Of a stretch of DNA of 10,990 bases, positions 1 to 7,767 are shown piece by piece. The stretch is from Mucidula mucida (lineage: Eukaryota; Basidiomycota; Agaricomycetes; Agaricales; Physalacriaceae), in assembly GCA_015501055.1 (NCBI GenBank), contig JADNYV010000999.1, positions 1 to 10,990 on the forward strand. Direction: 5' to 3'. The translations under genes and the position numbers were made by a program. The notes under the pieces are model-generated. The model was given only the letters and a program-made list of their open reading frames with translations. It was not told the DNA's origin and ran no database searches. Positions within the stretch are counted from its first letter, which is position 1, and each line of letters starts with the position of its first letter.

Positions 1-1
1 A

Positions 2-667
2 GAGCCGCTGCCGCCGTGGAAACACGCCTATGGGAGCGAAGATCTCACCAATGTCTGGGAGATGGGATATCGCGATTTGGGAGATCTGGAGAGTTATTCG
101 TGAGTTCCCTTTGCTTCCTTTTTGTCGATCGTCGTTTGACGGTCTTCTAGAGGACCGGACGACGTCAAGACCTACTGGAGGCTCATCCAGAAGGATAATG
201 CCGCGATAGAGGCTCGGAAGAAGCAGCTGACGCGGGCGGCAGAGCAACGCGCGAAAGCACTTGCTGACAAGGTGGCCAAGGAGAAAGCGGCCAAAGCGCC
301 TGCAGAGGAAGCCAAAGTCGACCAGGACGTGAAGATGGCTTCTCCCGAGGACGCACCCCCGCCGCCTCCTGCACCGCCCGTTGTTCCCAAAGTAGCCTTC
401 TCGGCCGATGCGCAGATTCAGGAGAGCGAAGAGTCGAAGCAGCGTTTCTCGTGGCTGGCGCTGCGTGCGGTGCGCGATCAGCATCTTGCGCTGTTTAGCA
501 AGATTGGGACGGGGGATGTGGAGTTGCTGATCAAGGGCATTGAGGCGCCGCAGAAAGAGAGTGGCTCGGCGAGTCCGGTGGTTAGGATGGATGGCGAGGT
601 GAAGGAGAAGGAGAAGGATAGGGAGAGTGTACAAAAGGTGGAGGAGGATACGAAGATGGAGGTGTAG
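2..667 (+). CDS. THOC1: THO complex subunit 1 (THOC1/HPR1-like), C-terminal part, 5' partial
   Basis: The 3' end of a gene that starts before the window. Exons are 2-99 and 151-667, with a 51-nt intron at 100-150 (GTGAGT...TCTTCTAG) whose removal keeps one frame to the TAG at 665-667. THOC1/Hpr1 belongs to the nuclear THO/TREX complex that couples transcription to mRNA export. The first exon has the block LTNVWEMGYRDLGDLE, the second starts with a basic helical stretch (DNAAIEARKKQLTRAAEQ), and a later block KQRFSWLALRAVRDQHLALF is followed by KIGTGDVELL. This corresponds to the W-ALR-R C-terminal part of animal and fungal THOC1. Between these blocks lies an Ala/Lys/Glu-rich linker with a proline run (around 352-378), and the protein ends in a Glu/Lys/Asp-rich tail with MEV last. 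Assignment is by recalled similarity of these blocks; the N-terminal bulk of the protein is missing, so a related coiled-coil nuclear protein is not fully excluded. Confidence 0.72.
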
Positions 668-932
668 TTTTGTGTGTGCGTGCATGGCGTGGTACCTGGG
701 CCCATGTAAGATTATCAGTCGACCTTGCTTCCGTGACGATAGCATATAGCATTCCTATCGTTACGCTGGCTCTCCGCCCTTGCGCTATCTCTCCCGACCT
801 ATGGTCTCGTAAGTGTAAACAATGCCTTTCAGATTCCCTTTCTACGCATTTTTCTTGTTGTCTTAGACACATCCTCTCCCGAACAGTATAGCTTGAGGCA
901 CAACACAACACCAGTATTATGGCTCGATATTT
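668..932. other. 3' flank of the THOC1-like gene, no gene seen
   Basis: Non-coding stretch after the THOC1-like stop codon, probably 3' UTR followed by spacer. Short open frames on both strands here show no recognisable domain, splice pattern or codon pattern. No clear AATAAA signal is visible. Confidence 0.5.
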
Positions 933-986
933 GTCGGTATTCGTTGTGGTGTCCTACTAGTGACTGGTTCGATTTCAGTCACCGAG
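933..986 (+). pseudogene. tRNA-His relic lacking the D arm
   Basis: A 54-nt stretch repeats the two ends of the tRNA-His gene at 1794-1872. It begins with the same acceptor 5' strand GTCGGTAT (933-940), continues with the anticodon-loop word TCGTTGTGGT (941-950), and ends with a T arm, ACTGG-TTCGATT-TCAGT (963-979), followed by ACCGA (981-985), which still pairs with most of the 5' strand. The D arm and the 5' half of the anticodon stem are missing, and the 3' half of the anticodon stem no longer pairs. The B box is GGTTCGATTTC, one base off the consensus, and no T-run follows. It cannot fold as a tRNA, so it is called a relic. A tRNA-derived repeat (SINE head) is the alternative. Confidence 0.6.
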
Positions 987-1120
987 AGCGGATTTCTAAG
1001 TAATGCTCAGAGAGCTCACACAAGTCCATAATTCTTACGTCGTATTACACATGTCCAAGACTGCAGCTTGAATGTCCGAGGCCAAGTACCCTACTCCACA
1101 CCATGGTTTCTGAAAATCTA

Positions 1121-1616
1121 TCATTTCCGTTGCTGAAATCTTTCCATAAGCAAACGTAACAGAAACACATCCATCCTCACCTTCAATGCAATGCCTTTGG
1201 CAATTTCTCCCACAATCTCCTTCGTCTTGTCAAGTCCCTCTTGAGAGAGAATATCGATATCCCAAGCACCCTCAAGAAAATCGCCAGGAAGAACATTAAG
1301 GTTTCTAAGCTGTTGGAAATCCGGCTTTATGTCGCGGCTATCAACATCACACTCGTAAACGCGAAGAACAAACTCAACCCCCACAAGCGAGGGAGAGGAC
1401 AGTCATCCACCATGAGGTCAAACCAGCAACGTATCTGTTTATCTGTCGTAGGAATGCTCTATCGGCCCAATCATCCTCCTTGATGTCTACTATCATCACA
1501 GGACGTTGGAACTGATGATGAAGACGCAGAACTTGGGATCCTAGATGTCCATAAAAGGGACTTCGGGAGCGATGATGAATTCGTAAGAGTTGGCGCCAAA
1601 GCAGTACGTGAGTAGT
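1121..1616 (-). pseudogene. Frameshifted relic of a basidiomycete hypothetical protein
   Basis: Read on the minus strand, four blocks in different frames line up in protein order: LLTYCFGANSYEFIIAPEVP (about 1616-1545, ending in a TAG), HLGSQVLRLHHQFQRPVMIV and IKEDDWADRAFLRQ (about 1546-1440), DKQIRCWFDLMVDDCPLPRL with WGLSL (1443 to about 1370), and PGDFLEGAWDIDILSQEGLD (inside 1384-1121, ending with a stop). Adjacent blocks overlap or abut and switch frame, so small indels, not introns, best explain the breaks. From memory the blocks match a family of uncharacterised proteins that is expanded in Agaricomycetes, with conserved RPVMIVDIK and LPRDFLEGAW motifs; no function is assigned. The family recollection is unverified. 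A short live gene with unusual introns is the alternative, but the 3' end lacks any recognised continuation. Confidence 0.6.
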
Positions 1617-1793
1617 TTGGTGTATAGTCCACTATAACGTCTGTTTGCTGTTGCCCACTTGTCAAGGTGCTTAGACATCAATATCCTTGAGTGACTTGAT
1701 TAGATGACGTTCAGTAATCAACCCGTCCATATGCAAAGTGACTCGATTTGGTTGATGACCTGTGATATACTATACGATGCTCTAATCAGGGTC
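1617..1793. other. Spacer between the protein relic and the tRNA-His gene
   Basis: AT-leaning, non-coding sequence immediately upstream of the tRNA gene. I see no ORF or repeat in it. A TATA-like GTGATATACTATACG lies at about 1762-1776, roughly 20-30 bases before the tRNA 5' end, where some fungal tRNA genes carry upstream TATA-like elements; this role is speculative. Confidence 0.35.
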
Positions 1794-1872
1794 GTCGGTA
1801 TCGATTAGGGGTTAAATCACCTCGTTGTGGTTGAATTCCGAGGAGCCACTGGTTCGATTCCAGTTACCGACA
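1794..1872 (+). tRNA. tRNA-His: tRNA-His (anticodon GUG) with an apparent 7-nt intron
   Basis: The sequence folds as a full cloverleaf. The acceptor stem GTCGGTA (1794-1800) pairs perfectly with TACCGAC (1865-1871), followed by discriminator A (1872). The D stem is GATT (1803-1806) with AATC (1815-1818) and has GG in its loop. The anticodon stem is CCTCG (1820-1824) with CGAGG (1839-1843), and the T arm is ACTGG-TTCGATT-CCAGT (1848-1864). The B box GGTTCGATTCC matches the consensus exactly. The anticodon loop reads TTGTGG, then seven extra bases (1831-1837), then C, so removal gives loop TTGTGGC with anticodon GTG at 1827-1829, as in yeast tRNA-His. The insert sits after position 37, the usual site of nuclear tRNA introns, though seven bases is very short. 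A73 fits fungal tRNA-His, where G-1 is added after transcription. CCA is not encoded, as expected. Confidence 0.85.
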
Positions 1873-1888
1873 TTGCAGTGGTGCATTG

Positions 1889-1900
1889 TTTTTGTTTTTT
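1889..1900 (+). terminator. RNA polymerase III terminator of the tRNA-His gene
   Basis: Two T runs, TTTTT (1889-1893) and TTTTTT (1895-1900), lie 17 and 23 bases past the tRNA 3' end. Such runs stop RNA polymerase III and support the tRNA being a live gene. Confidence 0.75.
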
Positions 1901-2463
1901 GTTTTCTTACAGACATTGAAATGGAACCCGGGCTACTCATGCGTAGTAAACCTCCCGCGGGGGCTATCAACGCCGTTTGTGATTAGTTTTAATACCGACA
2001 CGTGATGTGGCGCAGTCGCGTCGGTTTTGTCCCGCCACTCTCGACGAACCATCAGGGTTTCGAATTCGATAACATTGCTCGTGAAATATCTCTGGATTCT
2101 CTCTCCCTACCCTCTACCATGCAGTCGCAAACTGGAGTCTTCTACTTTTCAGCGACAGGGTCAACAAGGCATGTACAAAATACTGATCCTCTCAATGCCT
2201 TGCCTTTGTGACACTAAGAATAAGACCAACAAATCGGACTGACAGAGAACTCATATATACGACAGTCCGGTCCGTCCATTTGACCTTGTTCAGATGGCAC
2301 ATGCCTGCACGGATGAGACTCGAAGCCGTCTGAGGCTTTGAAGCTTGAAATGTCTTGACCCATGAATTGTTAACAATGTGTTTTACCACCATCCGAGTCG
2401 TGAGTTGTACAGTCCGATCAAGGCTGGCAAAAGAGAATATGAATTTTGTGAAGCAATAGTAAG
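1901..2463. other. Intergenic region, no gene identified
   Basis: Lies between the tRNA terminator and the 3' end of the paraoxonase-like gene. A CT-rich stretch followed by ATG at about 2119 resembles a fungal promoter and start, but the frame closes after about 30 codons and no spliced continuation is recognisable. The part next to 2463 should hold the 3' UTR of the minus-strand gene. Confidence 0.4.
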
Positions 2464-3963
2464 CTATGCGCTTTTCGGTAGGTCACAAACAGTAAGCCAA
2501 TGAGAACCCAGGCCTGCAATGAATCATGGTCAGAAGAGTTACAAGCCTGAACGCGTATATTCAGATCTCACCATGCAGGAACAGGCGTTCGCGACGACTG
2601 TCATAGGCGACGGTCGTGATGAACGATAATAGTTGGCCATCGTCTTGAAGCACCTAGAATGAATAAAATACTTCACTCGGAAACGGACTGCAGTATGGTT
2701 CACATTTTCCACGTTGTATTTCTGCCCGTTGAATGAATCGGGCCCAGTATTTACGCCCAATTTCCAAGAAACGTGAGGACAAGGATTTGACATGTTCCTC
2801 ATCGTGTTTCCTGCTTCTGCCGCTTTGGGTATTCCTACGGACAGCGTCGTCAATAATGCGCTACAACATGCTTCGATCGAGGATATTACCAGCGGCCCAA
2901 ACGAATCCGTCCTCGTCAATCGTTAAATTGTCGTTTAAAGTGTCTGGTAGTCAGTCATGAATCACCACCGTATACATGGAAGTACTAAGGCCTCATACCT
3001 GTTGGTATAACGTCTACAATGCTGAGTGTGTTGTCGGCTTGGCGCTCCATGACTTTAACGCCGCCCGCCAATGCACACCCAACATAGATAGTACCATTCG
3101 GAGCTTGTGTTATTCCATTGGGATTAAGAAGGTTGCCAATGGCGATCTTGCAACCCTCATCGACGTGACAATAGCCAACACTGGACGTGGGGCGAATCAT
3201 CTGTCCAATGTCGGCCAACTAAAAAAAGTCATTATCCATCCGCACATGAACAAATCAACATACGAGCGTTCCGGCCTTCAGAGTCGCCTTGCCGTCATTT
3301 GTAAAATAGAAGGACTTGCCATCAGACGCCCCCACCAGGTCATTCGGTGTTTGGACGACGGGTCCTTCGATCGTGTGAAGATGAGTCGCGATGGTGCTGC
3401 CGACGACGGTTTTGAAGATCTCTACACAAGAGTCGTATCCAACGACACCGACATCCTGATCTATGGGCACTCTATGATGAATGAGATAGATGAAGGCTTC
3501 GTTCTCGTTGAATTTCGAAGGGACAACATCCATGCCATGGAAGGCGATCGTGCGGGAGGTGTCAAAATGCGGTAAAATGATATGTTTGACGGAGTATTTG
3601 TTCTCGGGGTCGTATAAGGCGAGGTAGTTGGCGCCTTCCACGGGTATTGTAAAGTCCTTCAAAGGATTCATCCAGCGAGACCTCTGATCTATGGTAGCGC
3701 ACGCCATGTATAGGAGACCTGTGCCTTGGTGCACTACAACCTCTGTAACGACGCGAAAGATAAGCTTTAACGCGACACGACAAGTCTATGAACTGACTTT
3801 CGCATCCTGTAACCTCTGGTAACGTGAGACAGTGCTCTGGACGGTTCTCTGTCTCGACAACACGAAAGAATCCTAGAGTCTCGACTATAGGCGCAATCTG
3901 AAATTGGAAGAAGATCGCTAGTAATGCGACGGAGAGGATAGATGGAACGAGTATGTCGGGCAT
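2464..3963 (-). CDS. Paraoxonase/arylesterase-like six-bladed propeller protein with N-terminal membrane anchor
   Basis: A complete gene of seven exons: 3963-3798, 3742-3264, 3218-2999, 2943-2890, 2834-2704, 2653-2572 and 2513-2464. All introns are GT-AG and 45-58 nt long. The spliced length is 1182 nt, encoding 393 aa, which is close to the family's usual 350-400. ATG 3963 follows a CT-rich leader and opens a hydrophobic stretch (residues about 4-26), read as a signal anchor. Paraoxonase landmarks occur in order, with human PON1 equivalents from memory: Glu55 (E53), His124 (H115), His145 (H134), Asn189 and Asp190 in TPNDLV (N168/D169), Asp205 in FTND (D183), Asn249 in NPNGI (N224), Asp293 and Asn294 in LNDNL (D269/N270). 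Cys45 and Cys387 sit where PON1 has its Cys42-Cys353 bridge. The ligands of the catalytic calcium are therefore kept. Lys56 replaces Asp54, a ligand of the structural calcium. The likely activity is calcium-dependent lactone or aryl-ester hydrolysis in the secretory pathway or at a membrane; the substrate is unknown. Confidence 0.88.
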
Positions 3964-4380
3964 GTTGATGGTGATAGACAAGATCGACTGTCTGAAGGAG
4001 AGCCCGGTAATGGACGAGATGACTTGCAGCGGTTGAGTATCACGAGGGCCATTCATACCCAATGACACACTTCTGTTTGATGTCTCTACGCGATGCGTGA
4101 GAACACACCAAACCAGGGAAAGCAGGCGCGCTTTACCGTGTGTGCCCGGCGTCATAGGACGATGACTGAGAGAATATGACTTGAAACCGATGAACGCCTT
4201 GTCCGCTGCTAGTGGGATAGCCCGCGTTTCTCTTACGATCCAAGAGACCTGTAGAGACTTCGCTTAGAGGACGTGACGACTATTAAGAACTCTGAAATAG
4301 CGGATAGAGGGCGGACGGGCGTGGAGGACGGAAGCGAACGTACTGACAAGGCACTGAACAGTAGCGGCGTTGCCTAGACC
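3964..4380 (-). promoter_or_regulatory. Probable promoter and 5' UTR of the paraoxonase-like gene
   Basis: Sequence upstream of ATG 3963 on the minus strand. The last 40 bases before the ATG are pyrimidine-rich (CTCTCCTTCAG...TCTATCACCATCAAC), typical of fungal transcription starts and leaders. The open frame extends upstream of this ATG to about 4155, but that extension has no recognisable protein content, so the start at 3963 followed by the membrane anchor is preferred. No firm TATA or CCAAT box was identified. Confidence 0.4.
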
Positions 4381-5556
4381 CGTAGTACGTGGCACCAAGC
4401 AAGTTCGAACTCCTGTGCTGAGATCAGAATTTGAGTCGGGAGCGTAGTATGCAAAAGGCAGGCGTGGTGGTGTTTAAAGAGTGTTGACAATGACAAGCTC
4501 TACAATAAGATACGGAGTGAGAAGAAGCTTCGATTTTAATCGCAGATCTCAACGCACACTCGAATTGGAACTCCATAAATATTCTGCGCGTCCCACCCAG
4601 CTCCTACGGTGCTCTATCACTTCATACAATCAGCATCAGGGATCTTCGTTACGACGCGTTACCGACGAAGGTGAGATGGGGGCGGAACTGAGAAAACTGG
4701 CGGAGAACCACCTTCGTTAAAAAGGTAATTCGACTCGGCCACGTAGTCAGATTTCCGCCTGGGTCGGGATCAAAACCTTAGCACGTAGTGGGAAGGGGGT
4801 GAATCGCTGTATTCCAATAAAGCCTCTTGGATTCTAAATCGACTTCAAAAGTTGTACGAACTGCCGGCTCTGCTCGACCCAAACAGAAGAGGAAAGCGCG
4901 AATAAAAAATTCAGAGCACTAAGACATCCAAGTCGCTTTAGGCACTGCTTTGGCACAAACCGACCGTGGATACTGGGTCAGCTGCAATTTGACTTGAGTG
5001 CACTGAAGAAGCAGGAGAAATTTTTGATGAAGCCTTATGTAGGCACCACGTGGATGCCGGTCGTTGCCGGGACCAGCTCAGGAGATGGCCGCCACATTCC
5101 ACCCACCAAAGAATCTGGACCGCTCCTTATCTGGTGTCCCGGTCGTCTTCTTCGATCTCAACAACACGGTTGCTTGGTTTCACAGCATGCGCCGCGGCCG
5201 TGGTTTTCTTTACGCTACCGCCTAAGGCGCGAGTTACTGTGAGCTGCATTTCGCTTTGTACTGCCGGCATTAAACTTGCATAGTGGGCGAATCATGCTGG
5301 ACATCTTTTGACACTTATATTAGATCCAGGTTGCATCCAAGTAGTCTCGTCAGTGGCGGTACTTCGAAAGCCTCAGGAATGGAGGACTAAGACATCCATC
5401 GATACGCTTCTATCAGGGAAGTTATCATGCAATATCGCTATGGTCTCGATTCGCAAGACCGTGCACTGGCCCAGACAGGCGGATGGGTTTTCTCCAGTCA
5501 CTCCGCGGTCCAAGAGAGCAAATTTCTGTATTGTATCTTCTGCCTATGTTGTTTAC
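4381..5556. other. Long intergenic region without a supported gene
   Basis: Several short frames exist on both strands, for example plus 4481-4720 and 4994-5242, and a minus frame of about 53 codons around 5290-5130 rich in Ala, Lys, Asp and Glu. None shows a known motif, a consistent splice structure or a neighbour relationship. A 9-bp perfect inverted repeat, ACGAAGGTG (4665-4673) and CACCTTCGT (4709-4717), has a 35-nt loop and could be chance. The part just below 5557 should contain the amidase 3' UTR. The region may hold decayed sequence too diverged to name. Confidence 0.45.
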
Positions 5557-7767
5557 TCATTTTTTCGACGTTTTCAACGCTGCGTCAATTAATTCAGTCA
5601 TCCTAAGAGCGCGAACGTCAGGCATGCCTCTAGGTGCAATCAATCCTGAGAACGTACCGAATAACCGCTTCCTCCTCGTTCTTCCTGCCAATGCACTGGA
5701 GGGAGATAGGAGCGTCCCGATACATCTCCGGCTCGTCTGCGGAACAGAGTCAGCAATATCGACGGACACAGAATTAGCTACGCTTACATAGCTCATAAAT
5801 CATCTTATCAGCCGATGAACGGAATTCATGCGCTGGCAGCTTCACGTCGATAGCGGGGTCGCACGCCGTGACCGGGAAAACACTGGTAGTGTAATCACAA
5901 AGATTGGACAGTGCCGTATAATGAATATACCTCCATGGCGTGTTAGGTCTACCGGTTTGTTCACGAAGAATGCAAAGACCGGAAAGGAACTTACTGGCTC
6001 TTCCCATGAGGCTGCGGCGCGTTCGCACTGATAGGGCATATAATAGCGTCCACTGGACGCCCTGTCCCGGTAGAGGAAGCGGTAGCAGTCCAGTGGTCTA
6101 GATGCTTCTTGATCCAAATTGTTTTGGCACGACATACTTGCCAGTACTCGTAGGTGCTAAGGTGTTTGGCGTCTTTATCGAGAACCCATCCCATTCGGGG
6201 TTCTCCAGAAAGCGCACAAGCCAAATCAATATCATGCTGTCAGCGAGAGTCAGAACTCTGACGAACGAGGGCTAGACATAACGTACGCCCCCGTCAGCGT
6301 TGTATATATCGCTGACGATTTGCCAACCCCCGGCACTGTCATATGGAACCCAGTCAATAACTAGACAGGTGCTAGGTCAGGTTGTGATCGAGCAACAGGC
6401 ATTCGTAGTGGATACCTGTATGTCCAGCTGCTTCCAGAGCCGCTTTAGTTTGTTCAAGCGCGCGCTTGTACGGAGGCATCGGCTTGCAAACACCATCGTC
6501 CCACATAATGGCGAAACACAATTTGCCGTGCTCGCCACCATGGTCGGCTAATTTATACGAGTCTTCATTCCATGGAAGACGTAAGGCGAGTGGGTCGTAA
6601 AGCCAAGGTTTCGCATCAGCCATGGCCTTGATGAAAATCTTGAGACCATTTATCGAGCTACTCAGAGGTCCGAGTACACTGGGAATTCCCTCTTGACCTA
6701 ATCGATGTTAGTGTACAACTTTAGGGCACATAAGGAAGCCTCACCTTCCATCGAGTTGGTTGACCCACAGTAAGGCACGCGATTGTACGATGGTCGCAAG
6801 GCATAAAGACCTTGGAATGCGGCGGGTATACGAATAGAACCACCCAAGTCAGATCCGACTCCAAGAGGGCTACCTTTCATGCCAATCAATGCACCTTCTC
6901 CACCTGAAGATCCACCACAAGTGAGGTTTCGCTACACCATCATTAGGCTTACAATACCGAAGCAGTCGATGTTTACTCACGTTGAATGGATTAGACGTTG
7001 TTCCGAAGACGTTGTTTACTGCTTCTCCGAACATCAAAGCCTGAGGAACGTTGGTTCGGACATATATGATAGCCTGAAATATTGTCACAATAACATCCGG
7101 AGGATAAAAAAGCACTGCGTACTCCTTGGTCAAGAAGGAGTTGAGCGCAGACCGAGTTCTCCTTCGAGACGCGCCCTATCCAGCCGACATAACCCATAGT
7201 CAACTCAATGCCCTTGACATCAATCTGGTCTTTGAGACTGATAGGTACTGAAGATCATCAAAAGGTACCCGAGACGATAACCAGATCAGAGCTTACAACC
7301 GCTAAGAAACGATTAGTACCTGGCTTATGGATGGAATGAGTAGAGCAACTCACTGAAGAGGTCCTACTGTCTTGCCAGTAGTCTTCAGATACTCATCAAG
7401 CTCCTTCGCACGCGTCAAAGCTTGATCGATGAATATCTCCGTAAGACAGTTGACCTGATCGTAGCTGTGAGCTGGTGTGTGAGCAAGGAACTCGCGTACT
7501 CGCCAGTTGATGCGCGGCCAAAGCGCGCTTGCAATACGCGCTTGTGACCTCGGTAGCTGTCCACGCGCCGGTACTCAGCTTTTCGAGAAGGATACCGACG
7601 TCGGCAGTGTTAGTAATCTCCAGATCCCGCGCCGACAGCACACTATCCAGAGGGTAGTTGGTGACATTGAGGACTTCTGGTCCTGGAATTGTTGGGAGCT
7701 TGACGTCGTCCGGGATGAGGGCGGCGAGCTTCGCTCTCTTCTGTGCTGCTGCTTCTTGCCAGGTCAT
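5557..7767 (-). CDS. Amidase (amidase-signature family, fungal acetamidase-like)
   Basis: A complete gene of twelve exons: 7767-7504, 7454-7354, 7301-7297, 7247-7123, 7073-6981, 6931-6745, 6697-6416, 6360-6287, 6236-5995, 5948-5788, 5736-5658 and 5602-5557. Introns are 46-55 nt. Spliced, it gives 1659 nt and 552 aa, the usual length for amdS-type amidases, with no internal stop. The family hydrolyses amides to a carboxylic acid and ammonia with a Ser-cisSer-Lys triad. Here Lys129 lies in GLPISLKDQ, Ser204 in [13 protein letters not shown] and the nucleophile Ser228 in [11 protein letters not shown]. The spacings of 75 and 24 residues equal those of FAAH (K142, S217, S241). The C-terminal landmarks [18 protein letters not shown] and [12 protein letters not shown] are also present. 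There is no signal peptide, so it is probably cytosolic. It is divergent to the urea permease gene, 695 nt away. Intron 1 is GC-AG and exon 3 has only five bases. The substrate (acetamide, formamide or a larger amide) cannot be read from the sequence. Confidence 0.93.
7297..7301 (-). other. Five-nucleotide microexon (CGGTT) of the amidase gene
   Basis: The five bases lie between a 52-nt intron (7353-7302, GTGAGT...TTCTTAG with a TACTAAT branch site) and a 49-nt intron (7296-7248, GTAAGC...TTCAG). They complete His122 (CA|C), encode Gly123 (GGT) and start Leu124 (T|TA), giving the conserved GPLHGLPISLKD motif. A single intron across the region would drop these residues and shift the frame. Confidence 0.8.
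7455..7503 (-). other. GC-AG intron of the amidase gene
   Basis: This 49-nt intron begins GCGAGT and ends GATCAG. Its removal joins ...AHQL to VNCLTEIF, a conserved amidase junction, in phase 0. No GT donor nearby restores the same join, so a non-canonical GC donor is the simplest reading. Confidence 0.75.

Noticed and set aside
2976..3575. 199-codon open frame on the plus strand
   Set aside because: It is the antisense shadow of the paraoxonase-like exons 2 and 3, which carry recognised motifs and correct splice sites; the plus frame shows no domain.
3562..4155. 197-codon minus-strand open frame as a separate gene
   Set aside because: It reads through intron 1 (3743-3797) of the paraoxonase-like gene and upstream into the leader; only the part from ATG 3963 to 3798 is real exon.
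4395..4425. tRNA-like T arm around GTTCGAAC
   Set aside because: The flanking bases do not form the 5-bp T stem, and there is no acceptor or anticodon arm on either strand.
4730..4800. Class II tRNA-like words (GTGGCCGAGTCG and GGTTTTGATCC) on the minus strand
   Set aside because: The B-box-like word comes before the A-box-like word and no cloverleaf can be drawn.
4994..5283. Overlapping plus frames as a small protein gene
   Set aside because: No motif, no plausible splice continuation and no codon signal; the minus strand offers an equally long and equally unrecognised frame.
7478..7500. Reading the amidase intron 1 region as coding ([13 protein letters not shown] before VNCLTEIF)
   Set aside because: It needs a frame shift from the upstream exon, whereas the 49-nt GC-AG intron gives the conserved [12 protein letters not shown] join and matches the size of the other introns.
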